Source: Gnetum montanum (Eukaryota > Streptophyta > Gnetopsida > Gnetales > Gnetaceae). From it: a DNA stretch of 64,000 nucleotides. This document shows positions 1-11,599 of this stretch, piece by piece; position 1 is the first letter of the stretch; each line of letters opens with the position of its first letter. A program made the translations under genes and the position numbers. Where the stretch lies: assembly GCA_015680685.1 (NCBI GenBank), contig MNCI01000952.1, forward strand, positions 723,933 to 787,932. Reading direction: 5' to 3'. The notes beneath the pieces are model-generated. The model searched no databases. It saw only the letters and a list, made by a program, of their open reading frames with translations, and was not told the DNA's origin.

Positions 1-183
1 GCACATGGAAAATATTCTATCTCTAGAGTGATCAATCTACCAGAGTTTCCCTACTATCTAGCCTAGGATGAGAAAACAAGGGAGAGTTGCCTCTTATTTA
101 TAGATATGACGGTGCACTGCGATATCACGTACGTGATATTGCGGGGGAAGATGCGACATCGCGTACACGATATTGCGAGGGAT
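1..183 (-). mobile_element. LTR fragment, Athila-like family (GATATCGCG subtype)
   Basis: Read on the minus strand, this piece has short palindromic repeats built on GATATC/CGCG, then a TATA box (TATAAATA), then a leader. The same order and much of the same sequence occurs at 37,360-37,600. It is cut by the window start on one side and joins integrase-like sequence near position 183 on the other, so its U3 start is missing. It keeps many CpG sites and is probably a fairly recent copy. Confidence 0.6.
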
Positions 184-1250
184 ACCTAGTACAATGGTGT
201 GTACCTAATGAAAATCAACTTCAAGTCTTCCAAGAAGCTCATCGATATCCTTTTGGAGGCCATTATGTTAGAAGGAGAATGACCATTAAAATCTTGATGG
301 CATGATATTTTTTGCCTATGACCTTCAAGGATGTCTGCCACTTCATCCATTCATGTGAACAATGCCAACAAGATAGAGAAATAGTGGTTAGAATGGAAGG
401 GACCCAATAGTGGATTCAACCACTAGAGACTTTAAATCTTGAGGTAATTAATTTCATGGGATCCATCACCCCCATGTCTAATGGAAAGTCTTACATCTTT
501 ATTGCTATTAACTATTGTACCAAATAAGCTAAGGCTACAGTTTTCATTGATTATTCTTCCTTAATTATAGCTTGATTCTTTTAGCAATATGTGGTAACAA
601 GGTTTGGTATACCTAGGACATTATTTTCTAACAATAGAACCCATTTTAAAAATGCTACCTTTAGAAATTAATGCAATGCTTCAAGGTCAAACATAAACTC
701 ACAACACCATATCATCCTCGAAGCCAATGACTAAGCTAAAGTTACTAATAGGGAGAGTACTAGAACTCTAATAAGAACCATTAGTAGATATAGGAAATAT
801 TAAAGTACGAACCTTAATGATGCTTGAGGGACTTATTAATCAACCTAATTTAGTATATGAAAATTTACATAAACTTCCAATTTAAACTGAACTTCATACA
901 CTGACAACCACATGTGGCCTTAACTTAGACATTAACTCAACACAAAAAGAAAGATTGATGGTGCTTAACATGCTAGATGATAATTAAAGGATAGCCCTCA
1001 TGATAAATGAAGTGCATAAGGCACACAAGTAATGACATGATGCTTAAATAAGAAGAGTTGAATTTCAACTAGAAGATATAGTTCCCTATTGGAATCCTAT
1101 AGATGTGCCTCCACAAATTAAGTTTCAAACATTGTGGAAAGGACCATACATCATGCATTTAACTTTTTCTTTTGGAGCCATGACAATTTACCATCCAACA
1201 AACTTCTAAAAGCACATGATGATCAACATCCAACAAGTAAAGCCCTTTCA
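184..1250 (+). pseudogene. Ty3/gypsy integrase remnant
   Basis: Translating the plus strand across several stops gives the order of a Ty3/gypsy integrase. An HH-CC zinc finger reads QEAHRYPFGGHY (about 225-265) and HSCEQCQQ (about 350-375). A core follows with FMGSITPMSNGKSYIFIAIN and the TRFGIPRTL block (about 450-640), then a decayed HHIILEAN stretch matching the usual PYHPQ-NGQ-E segment. The C-terminal part, with LWKGPYIM, is near 1,130-1,160. The protein would join element cDNA to host DNA. Stops and frameshifts make it dead. The reverse transcriptase expected upstream is cut off by the window start and the LTR fragment. Confidence 0.7.
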
Positions 1251-1259
1251 ATGATTTTC

Positions 1260-4174
1260 ACATAACTAGGACCAACCATGACACCTCAATGCATAGTCAA
1301 GCATGCGCAATCTTTAGGATCTCCTTCTTCCAACTCAATCATAGGGAAACCAACCATCTAACCTAACACCTTGAGAGGATAAGATTTTCACTTTTTATTT
1401 TACATCATCTTTAATCTTTTTCACTAATTTTTATATGTTTTCCTTTTTCTTAAAATTTTAATTTTTTGCTATATTTTTGTTTATTTTATTTTATTTTGCA
1501 TTATTTTCCATCATATGTATTCTTGAAATTTTTAAGACTTTACTTATTATTTTTGTTTCCATTGTTGCCAAATACAATACATCAAGATTGGTGTTTCTAC
1601 AAGTAGGCTAACCTTATTTTTGGGATCATGTTTTATATATGTAAATTTTCAACTACATAATGATACAAAAAAATGAATCCATGACATCTGCTTATTCCAT
1701 TCTTATTAATAAGAGGTCCATATCATGGAGACACTATGGTTCTTTCATACACAACTAAAAATAATTAGTGATCTTATTATTAAATGAAAGAGGGAAAAAA
1801 CAAGTGAAAATAGAAAAGGGTATGATCCCAAGGAGATTTGCTAAGTTTCTTCATAACTTCTTCTAGAGCCTCATGATAACACATGGAATGTATCATTACT
1901 CCTATTATAATACAAAAAGGATGTACTCTATAAAGTGTGATTTTCCTCCAAAAAATGGAAATAAAAACATACATCTCTAAATATCTCTTAGGAAGAAGGC
2001 ACTAGTTATAGGGTTGGAAAAACATGTTATAAATGCTTGAAGGCACCCCTCTAACTAAGGCTCAAATTTCTTCTATTTAACTATCACATATAACTGACTT
2101 CTTATTCCGTTCTTCTTGAGTGATGATCATCTCCTATGGTTGTTATGCTCTCATAGTTGTAAGTTAGGGATGCAAGACAATACGAGGCCAATGATATTGG
2201 TATGGACTTGGTTTGAAACCTAGATGTGAAGGTACATAGTTCATCCTAATCATTTAATCTACAAGAACCTTCTGTCAAAATGATAAGGAATCTCATGCCC
2301 CTATTTCTCTACAACTCCTTCTGGATTCCACTATTCACCTCATTACTATGTACCATGTTTATTGTGTTGATTTTTGTTTTGTAGAGTGCAAGTTCCTAAT
2401 TACAATGATTATGTGGATATGATGTCTAACCTAGATCGACATTAAGTCTCTAAGATGTCTATAGACTCCTTATGAGATGGTTATGCAAGGGTATTTTAGG
2501 CATGGACCTGCTTTGGCGAGGACCCACTTGCATAGCTTCTAGACATCCAATTTACATTCCATCACCACGTATCTAAATTCATCTAGCTACAAAATTAATA
2601 ACATGCATCATCCAACTTTACATTATTTTCACTCCAAACATGTGTTCTTAAGCCTAAACAAGAGTTTCTTTCACTCTAAACCTCATTCAAGACTTCATGA
2701 TTTGTTGTCTGCACTCTTAACATTTATTTTTGTCTTCACTTTGGTCCTTGTTTTGCTTTAGAATTTTCAAAATTCCCTTAGTTTTTTAAATGGAAATTTT
2801 GGATAAGGACTAAATTAATGTAGTCTAATACATCAATGCATCCATGTTGACACATCTCCATCAATGCAACACAAATATAGTATATACACACATGACACTT
2901 ATCTTAAATTTCACATTTTTCCTTCAAATGCCAATGGAGTTTTTGCTATTTTTAGAGCCTATAAGCTTTCCAAAGCCATCATTTCTTCCCAAGACATCTA
3001 ATTTGACCTATTTTTTAACTCGTAAGCTTTTGTAGGTGCGCTCTACGTTGTAGAGGCCTCAACATAAGTGTTTTTCAATAAATTTTCAATAGATATCACT
3101 AGCATCATATGGATGAGGTATCAAAATAATATTCAAATATTAAAATAGTACTAAAAATGATGCCAACAAAAATACCTTTGAACTTTATATTAACATGTCT
3201 AAACATATGTAATTACTTTAAAGCCTTAATACCTAATCTTTCAAAGTTATTAGTAATCAAAAAATGATCAAAAGGTATAAAGACTTAAGAGATAAAATCA
3301 AAATAACTAATCCCAAAATTATCCATATGATTGTAAATGACACCTAAATAAGGTTCACAAGTATATGGATCATCATAGCCCAAGAAGAAGTAACCAATGG
3401 AAGGAATATGACATCAGCAACAATAATCACAATAACAATAATAGAAGCTACTAAAGCAACTCATGCTATAAGATCTTTGAAAGAAGACCCTAAGTTGGAA
3501 TTGTTCATGAAATTTTCATGGTAGAGACAAAACAATCAAGGCAAGATGAAGCATAATTACCTATGCTAAAGCTAGAGGTAATATTAATGGGAGCTTACCT
3601 AGAAAAGGTCTAGAGTAAGAAAATCTAAAGTATAGTTCTTCTAGAACTAAACTTTAGATCATTTCTAAAATTAGCACTAGAAGAGGTCTAGACATATTTA
3701 CAAGGGTCTTCACTATGGTCCACCATTTTCACCAGTGGGAAATGGTAACTCAAGAAGACCTTTTTTTTTTGAATAATCACCAAGGAGATGTAATAGTGAA
3801 GATTAAAGACATAACCATCACCTACTTAATGGAAGTTATTACAAAAGCCCTTAAATGACTTAACACTAGGGTAAAGTTAGTTAAGGTCTTGACACACATA
3901 GATGTAAAGGTGAAGAAAGAATGGACTCAATATTGCTATGGAGTGGACTGTAATGAGTATAGTTCCCTTATCAAGGTAGAACATGCATATTTCAAGATCA
4001 TAGCTTATCACCTAAATCTAATGGTACAAGCAAGCAAGGTCACTATGTTCTCTACAAGGGTATGCACGGCTCTGAGTAAGAAATTCCTAGTTAACCTTCC
4101 ATAATTTATCTTCATGAAAATCGAGAAATGATTCAAAGAAAATGAGAAGGATCATAAAACACTCCATAACTTTG
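1260..4174. other. Gene-free AT-rich stretch
   Basis: I recognise no gene here. The DNA is AT-rich, with runs of T and A. An open stretch at 3,889-4,104 (+, 71 codons) matches no family I know; since a polypurine tract and LTR follow it, it may be the decayed 3' end of a retroelement. A short CATCAATGCATCC-like repeat at 2,830-2,880 resembles the U3 repeats of the LTRs near 9.25 and 40.3 kb. Confidence 0.4.
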
Positions 4175-4191
4175 CAAAAGGGGAGGGATAA
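4175..4191 (+). other. Polypurine tract
   Basis: The purine-rich run ending GGGGAGGGATAA lies directly against the TG start of the LTR at 4,192. This is the usual place of the primer for plus-strand DNA synthesis at the 3' end of an LTR element. It implies that the LTR also served as the 3' LTR of an element lying to the left. Confidence 0.6.
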
Positions 4192-4754
4192 TGTGAGAGA
4201 GGTAGTAGGGTTGATGGTGGCCTACTACCTCCCCCATGGTTTAGGGACCATGGGGGCATAAGGAGTCCTCCACTTCTTATGTCTTTGGAACCATACTAGC
4301 CTAGAAGTTCCATGCATTAGTAAGAGGAGGCTACAACCTTCCTCATTACCCCACTCAGTAGGACCTTTCCTAGGAGGGTTGTGTAGTTCAACTCTACGTT
4401 AGGGTGTAAACTAGGTGTTTCATGGGATGTGCTATGGGATGTTATGTGTGCTTGTTAGAGCGCAACACCAACTACTAGCACGTAATGATGAATCTGGAGC
4501 ATTCAAATGGTAGTTTTAGTGGTTTTCACATGAGTTAATTAAAGGAGTGCTTTCTAGATTTTATAGTATTACACATTTTCAGTATTTGAAACATTACTCA
4601 GGGCACATGCCAACACTAACAAATTGTCTATTGCCATGTGTTTCAAGACTATTGATTGTTAAGGCATATTCCTCTTAAGTTTTGTCCCAATTCAGCATTT
4701 ACTTTGAGGGACTCTTGGGGTGTTGGACAATGTGTTAGGGACAACATTGTTACA
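4192..4754 (+). mobile_element. LTR with a polypurine tract before it and a PBS after it
   Basis: The repeat starts TGTGAGAG and ends TTGTTACA, so it has TG...CA ends. Its first and last bases resemble those of the antisense element in the transporter intron (46,071-52,393), which starts TGTGAGAG and ends GTTACA when read in its own direction. The middles of the two LTRs look unrelated. With a polypurine tract on its left and a primer-binding site on its right, it is in the position of the central LTR of a tandem pair. I could not find the matching outer LTRs. Confidence 0.65.
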
Positions 4755-4756
4755 AA

Positions 4757-4769
4757 TGGTATCGGAGCC
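4757..4769 (+). other. Primer-binding site (initiator tRNA-Met type)
   Basis: TGGTATCGGAGCC lies two bases after the LTR end. It matches the common plant retrotransposon primer-binding site TGGTATCAGAGCC, complementary to the 3' end of initiator tRNA-Met, with one change (A to G). Confidence 0.75.
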
Positions 4770-4900
4770 TCACATTTTGTTTGGTCAATGAAACTCACTC
4801 AATAAAGGTGAGAGAGGGTTTGAGGTTTGAGGTTTTTTAACTTCTGCTAGCCACTCCTCCTTTGTGGGTGACCTTGGGATAAGGTTCTCTTATTTGCTAA

Positions 4901-7900
4901 GATGGAGACTAGTGAACCTAGTGGAATGGCTGAGGATCAAGCCAACCCAAACATCAAGGTAGAACTTGGTCAAGATACGGCTAAGTTCTAAACCCTATGA
5001 GGCCAAGTTAAAGTTGTGGATGAGGCCTTAGTCTGTCAATCCTTAATATTTTTAAAGAAATAGAATTTCTACAAGATAATATGGATCTTTGCTCTAAGGA
5101 CTACGTGAAAGTGGCAAAGGCTAAGGTCTAAATCCTAGAAGGCCATTTGGATCATATGATAAACCTATATAAGGACTTCTTTGGATTCTTTCAAGATGAA
5201 TAGAAAAAAGCATCTCTTGTCAAGGACCTAATTATATGAGGAAAGGTTATGGAGGAAGCTCTTGTTGGAGTGAATAAGGAGATATCCAACTTGAAAACTG
5301 AAAATGCTATCCTAAAGTCCACCCTGGCAAGACACCTAGTAGAAGAGCCCATAGCAATGGCTCAAATCAAATCAAAAGAACTAAGTTCCTATGATGGTGA
5401 GAGGAGAAATGCCAAATTTGATGTCTTTCTTCATGATGTGGAAATGTATGTCTACCAAGGGTGTTCCTACAACTTGGAAGGTCTCCATGGCATCTCAATA
5501 CCTTACAGGAAGTGCTAAGCTATGGTGGCTCAACCTTCTTCGAGCCTAAGAGAAGGGTACTACTACTAAAACTGTAGCCACCTAGGACAAATTCAAGGTA
5601 GTGTTGATTAAAAAATTCTACCTAGGAAACTTCAAATGGGTAGCTAGAACTAAGCTTACGTCCTTGAAACACTTAGGCAAGATTGGAGATTACATAAATA
5701 CTTTCCAAAAGCTTATGTTACTAATTCCTGATATTGAAGATCAATATGGTTTCTTCAAATTTGTAAATGGGTGTAGATGAAACTGTGTCAATGAGGCATT
5801 GACACTCACACTAAGGCTATTATTGTTGCTACTACCTTTTTTAATTTCAAGGAGACAAAGCTAGATAAGGGTAAACCAAGAAACAGAAAGCATGGTATGT
5901 CTTCCCACTCCTAGAAAATAGATGTAGGTTCCATCGAAGATGAGAACACTTTTAAATCAATTTAGTAGGGTAGTCATCCTATGGATGGCCCTCTAGGAAA
6001 CCAAGGCTCCTAGTAGAAATGTAAAGATACAAGGAGTAAATGTCAACCCAAGGCCAAGAAGAAACAATTTTTTGGAAGGCCCTTTAAGGGGCCAATTCAA
6101 TGCTTCTTGTACCGCAATAATCACCTAGTGAGAAATTTTCATTTAAGCTTAGGAAGGACTAAAAATAGTTAGGGATAAGCTCCAGGGAAGCAATTAATAT
6201 CTCTTGAGTACTATCTAGACCCATGTCTTTAGATTACAAATGGAAGCACCTTGGTGAAATAGCAAAGATTAGTTGTTATGATGAAGTTATTTGATATGGT
6301 TATGTAGAGATCAGGAGCTGAAAGCTCCAAAAATGCTAATCTTGATAATTTACATTAGGTTCAATTGGCCCAATCACTATGAGCTCAAGGCAACTAAGTG
6401 CCCTAGTTGATAATGGTGCAAGCCACAATTATATGGTACCATCCATGATAAGGGACTAGCATTTAGAAATGGAACCAATCCAAGCTTCTTGCAAGCTTGC
6501 AATGTTTCAACCCCTTTGGTGCATTTTTGTTTGTCATGGTGTTCTAGTTTAAGTGCACTCATGGCAATGAGCTCTCAATTTTTCAATTATGGATATCGAC
6601 TCCTTTGATGTTATATTGGGGTAGGAATTATTGCACAAGGACAATGTTTTCACTACTCCACATTTAGATCTTATTTTCACTTTACATGAGAGCTCACCTT
6701 GCATAATTCATACTCATAGGGCATAAATTGGGAAGGATGAGGAGTCTAGCCCCCAAATTGTTTCTCCCTTGATAATGAAACATCTAGTCAAGGATCCCAC
6801 ATGAAAATTTCTCCTAATAATGCAAACTATAGATCCTTTTGAGGGTTTTGTATCACAAACAAGCATTGATCCATGCATAGCATAGGTGTTAAACTATTTC
6901 GAAGATGTGATGCCACAAGAGCTACATGGAAATCTACAATCTTAGAGGATAGTAGACCATAAAATAAAATTGCTCCCAAGTACTGACTTGCCTATTTAGA
7001 GACCATATTAGTTAATGAGGCCAAAATTAGAAGAGTTGAAGAGACAGCTGCAGAGTTTGATATTGAAAGGATACATTCGTTCCCTAAAATCTCCTTAAGG
7101 TGCACTAATTTTGTTTGTTATCAAGGAGCATGGGACATTGCATCTCTATTGTTACTATAAGCTGCTAAATAAGCACATCATTAAGAACCGGTATCTAATG
7201 CCACTCATCTCTGACTTGTTCGATCAACTAGTAGGGACATGTTATTTTACCAGACTAGACCTTCGCCAAGGGTATTACTAGGTTTGCATTGTAGAGGGTA
7301 ATGAGGAGAAAATTACACGTGTAACTAGATATGAGTCATATGAATGGACTGTGATGCCCTTTGTGCTATGCAATGCATCAACTATTTTCTATACCCTAAT
7401 GAATAAGATATTCTGATCATTTCTTAATAAATGTATGGTCATCTATCACAATGATATCTTGGTATATAGTCGAACCATAGAGGAGAATGCTCTCGACTTG
7501 CAACTAGTCCTTAAGAAACTATAGGCAAATCAATTGCACATTAAGAAAGAGAAGTGTGAATTTTGCCAAACATTAAGAAACTATAGGCAAATCAATTATA
7601 CATTAAGAAAGAGAAGTGTGGAACATGGATAGGTTAAGCCAAATCCTAAAAAAGTAGAGGCTGTACACCAATGGTCAGCTCTTACTAATGTTCATGAGGT
7701 TCAACAGTTTATGGAGTTAGCCAACTTATATCACAAATTTATCTAAAATTTCTTAGGTATTGCTACTCCCCTTACAAATCTACAAAAGAAAGAAGTCTCA
7801 TGGTAATGGCATTCAAACTATCAGTAGGCCTTCAAAAAAATCAAAGAGGCCTTAACCTCTCATCTTGTATTAACTTTGTTGAATTTTTCAAAATCTTTTA

Positions 7901-9065
7901 AGGTCCATACTAATGCTAGTGAGGATGCAATTAATGGTGTGTTACTACAGGAGGATCATTTTGTTGCTTATGTGTCTTGAAAGTTGAATTAGGTAGAGTA
8001 GAGATGAATAGTCCATGAGAAAGAAACATTTTCCATTGTTCATCACTTAAGATCATGGAGGCATTACTTGTTGGGAAGTAATGTCCATGTAAAGATCAAT
8101 AATTTGGCCATTAGGTATCTACTAAATCAAACTAATTTGAGGCTCAAATAGGCATGGTGGTTGGTCCTAATTTTTGAATTTGAGTTGCAACTAACCTACG
8201 ACCTCGAAAAGGAGAACGTGGTGGTAGATGAGTTGAGTCATCATCCTCAACCTACCTCCCAACTCTTCTTTACCATTGGATTACAAACCTCATATGTATA
8301 ATATGATGAGGTGTTATTAGTCCAAATCCAAGATGGTTTAAAAAGGGATCCTCAAGTCTTGGACCTTATGAAATTGATAAAAATTGGCCACACACAACAT
8401 TTCAAAATGAGGGATGAACTGCTTTGATTTTAGGATAATCAAATCTGTGTCTTAGATTGGGATGGCCTCTATTAGGAGATTATTTAAGAGTGCCATGATA
8501 CACAATGGGATAGGAACCATGGACAACAAAGAACTCTAGCACTAATTAAGAGAACCTTCTTCTAGCTAAAGATGTATCAAGGTATGATTGCCCATGTTTA
8601 GAAGTGCCTAGTATGTCAATAGGACAAAAGCTCTATGGAGCATCCTGATGGACTCCTACTTCCTTTAGAAATCCCATCATTCCTATGGACTGTAGTGACT
8701 GTGGATTTCATCACAGGCCTACCAATTATGTAAGGCTTAAGCAACATCATTGTGGTGGTGGACAAGTTTTCCAAGTTTGCCATATTTATTCCCTACCCAT
8801 CTCAATTTTTAGCTAAGTACATCACAACATGTTACTTTGATAGGATGGTATGATATTTTGGGTTACCTATGAGCATAGTATTAGATCATGACCTCTAATT
8901 TACAAGTGCCTTCTAGTGAGCCTTATTTGGCATGATCGAAACCACCTTCAAATTATAAACAAGTTTTCATACACAAATAGATGAACAAATAAAATGAATG
9001 AATCATGTGCTTAAGGAGTACCTTCAAAATTATATCTGTAATGATTAGAAGAACTAGCTTATTTT
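4901..9065 (+). pseudogene. Ty3/gypsy gag-pol remnant
   Basis: A decayed polyprotein in normal Ty3/gypsy order. Gag: an ATG at about 4,901, a coiled stretch and capsid-like region (5,249-5,900), and a broken zinc knuckle near 6,100. Protease: LVDNGASHNYM near 6,400-6,440, close to the family's DSGAS active site with N for S. Reverse transcriptase (about 6,960-7,620): LDLRQGYY, and a catalytic box reading YHNDILVYS, where the YxDD motif has lost its first Asp. RNase H (about 7,790-8,260) ends ENVVVDELSHH. Integrase (about 8,460-9,065) contains VTVDFITGLP. Many stops and a 62-base tandem duplication show it is dead. The integrase is cut off near 9,065. Confidence 0.8.
7511..7620 (+). repeat. 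62-base tandem duplication inside the RT remnant
   Basis: A 48-base segment starting TTAAGAAACTATAGGC occurs at 7,511-7,558 and again at 7,573-7,620, 62 bases apart, with two or three differences. As 62 is not a multiple of three, the duplication shifts the reverse transcriptase frame. It is private damage to this copy. Confidence 0.85.
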
Positions 9066-9079
9066 TTTAAGGAATTGCC

Positions 9080-10110
9080 TCATTGTAAATGCTCAAATAT
9101 TTTGTAATGTGGCATTCAAAGTTGTTACTTGATAGTCAAGAGTCAATTCTATATCCTTCAAAATTTTGTAAATAACTCAACCTCATTTTTGTTCACTCAA
9201 GGACAAGTTTTGAGTTAGTCATGGATGTACGATGAAGATTTAAGAAGTCAACTACATCAATGGACATGTGTTGATGCAGCCACATCGATGCATCCATGGC
9301 GACATATTCTTTGATTCATTGATGCATATGCATCAATACCATCTAATCTATAGGCTATATAAATGCATGTATCATTCACATGTATGGCACCTTTAATCAT
9401 TCTAGTAGCTAGACTCTTGCAATTTTCTTTTGTAGGACTTAGCAAAATTTTCCTCTAAGTTTGTACAATGTGGATTGAGTTAATTGAACAAAGTTTTATT
9501 CAAGTGCATAATGTAACCAAACACTTCTACATGATAATAATAAAATCAAGATTAATTTCTTCCATTACAATACTTGGACTAGCATTTAGTTTATTTTCAA
9601 CATTTTACTCTTAAAGCACTTTACTTTCTAGCATGTAATAATGTAATATTTTATTTTATAATAACATGAGTATGACCACTTCGAGTATAAAATATTAATG
9701 TTTGGTAACCCTAGTAGTGGATACTTTGTATGCACTGTAGTAGATACTTGGTAACCCAACAATGTTAATATACATTTAGGATGGGTACATAAAGTAGGAA
9801 TGAATGCTCTACACTTATGATAGTTTATATTACCTTCAAGTTCATTGTTAGTTAATATTTTAATATCTCAACTACTTTATTTTTTAATATTTTAATAAAA
9901 ATAATACAAATAAAAATATCTTATGTATTAATCACACTTAACCATATCAATTGAGCTAGCATAATTAATGATTGAAAAGACAATGAATAACAATATCATG
10001 TGCAATTATCTCAGATCCTTTTAACCAATCAGTTCTATGGAGTTCAATTATATCATGCATATGCTCTTGTGATTCATATGGTTAGGTATAGGAAACTCTC
10101 ACTACTCATA
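9080..10110 (+). mobile_element. 3' end and LTR of an Athila-like element
   Basis: From about 9,080 to 9,227 the sequence matches the 3' internal end of the large element at 19.5-39.4 kb (there the reverse complement of 20,399-20,500), including the ACTCAAGGACAAGTTTT block and a decayed polypurine tract. The LTR then runs from about 9,228 to 10,110. It has GATGCAT-type U3 repeats (9,245-9,345), a TATA-like box (CTATATAAATG, about 9,355), the TTGGTAACCC motif typical of this family, and a decayed ACTCATA end. Everything 5' of this is missing. It follows the broken integrase of the previous element directly. Confidence 0.65.
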
Positions 10111-10184
10111 AATGTGGTTGAAAGCTTATTTAATTATCAACAAATAATCAAATGATGATTTGAGAAGAAATATGTAGTAAACAT

Positions 10185-10400
10185 TTTAAAGGAAGATGAT
10201 CTTGTTCTTAAAAGCGAAGAGTGTCTAGTTAGATAAGTCTACAAACTAAGTTTTTCCCTATGTGGTTAGGCCCATATCAAGTCACCAATGTTATTGACCC
10301 CAATGTTTACAAAGTTGTAGATTTGTAAGAAAACAAATTATATAGAAATTTTAATGCATTTCATTTAAAGCGTTTATACTCAAGTGCCCCTCATGGACAC
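10185..10400 (+). pseudogene. Ty3/gypsy integrase C-terminal fragment
   Basis: Plus-strand translation gives the usual C-terminal integrase tail: a DDLVLK segment, then WLGPYQVTNVIDPNVYKVVD and a FHLKRLYSS end, with frameshifts between. It may belong to the pol remnant on the left, cut apart by the LTR insertion, or to another element. The distance and different style favour another element, but I am not sure. Confidence 0.5.
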
Positions 10401-10998
10401 CAAGTGGATCCTTGGTTACATACAGTCTTTTTATTTTTGATGCATTTCATGTGTATATAGTTGTGTATGCATTTTTTTTTTCACTTTCATGGTCATTTCT
10501 ATGTATAGTTAGTTTATCAAGGATTTTGCACTCAACATCATGATTGGGTCTATATGCATGTTTTGATGTGATTTTAATCATTAAAATGATCATTTCAGTG
10601 GCTAAGCTTTAGGTCATCATAATACCATTTAAAGATAATATAGGTATAATATCATATATTATTCATGTTATATCATATTATTCCTTATTATTGCATAAAC
10701 TCTCCTTTATATGATACATTTAAATAATTATATGATTCTTTCTTAACCTATTTCAAAAAGTATTAGTCTTATTAATCATGTTGGATTACAGAGGATGGGA
10801 TTTTGCTAACTTATCATATTCTTATCATGATCATATGAATGGATGATATGTGTAGTTAGGAGAATGGTTAGCCATAATTACTAGGTGATCATAGAAAAGC
10901 CTCTCTTCTCTTCCCTAAGCCCTAGCCCTCAACTATGATGATCCATGGCTTTTCTATGAGCAACAAGGTGAAGTGAGTTTCTCTTTACTTAAGAACAT
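10401..10998 (+). other. 3' untranslated part of the third gypsy remnant
   Basis: AT-rich sequence between the integrase tail and the polypurine tract. I see no coding signal. It fits the untranslated 3' region of the same element. Confidence 0.35.
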
Positions 10999-11020
10999 GT
11001 AGGGGGGATGTTGGACCTTT
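10999..11020 (+). mobile_element. Polypurine tract and LTR start
   Basis: GTAGGGGGGA is followed at 11,009 by TGTTGGACC, a typical Ty3/gypsy polypurine tract and LTR start. The LTR can be followed only a few dozen bases before the LINE begins, and I found no LTR end. Either the LINE inserted into this LTR or the LTR is truncated. Confidence 0.5.
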
Positions 11021-11599
11021 AAAAAATAAATAATAATATTTTTTAAAAATTAAAAGTACATTAAATCATCAAAGAGATAGTCTAAAGAAAAATCCCAATA
11101 GTTTCAATGATGCCTTTTTAGATTTTCATCCTTACAACCAATCTTCAAAAATCTCTCTTTTGGGGTAGGAAAAGGATTAGGCCTTGCCCTTACTCAGAAG
11201 TGCCCTCATCAGCTTTTACTTCTTACTAAAGGATTTCTTGTAAAGAGAAGGAGAAAACCCTCTCTAAAAAAAAGAATATATCAATCAGAGATAAAGAACA
11301 TATAGTAACAAAATTTAAAAGCTTCTTATTGTTGAGCCTTCAAAACAAAAAGAAATTAATAATATAGAAAACAAACTAATTATTCAGCTTTTATTAAAAA
11401 TTTCTTTACTTGAAGTTGTAGTTAAAAAGAGACATATTTGATAATCTAGTATTTGACACCTAAAGAGAGATCATAGTTATACTCTTGCTACTGGAAAATA
11501 ACTACACACCAAAACTTTCAAATAGAGAAGAGAACAAGGAGTTGAAGATAATTCCAAATGCTAAGAAATGAAGTAGACAAAGCAAGTTGATTACTAATA

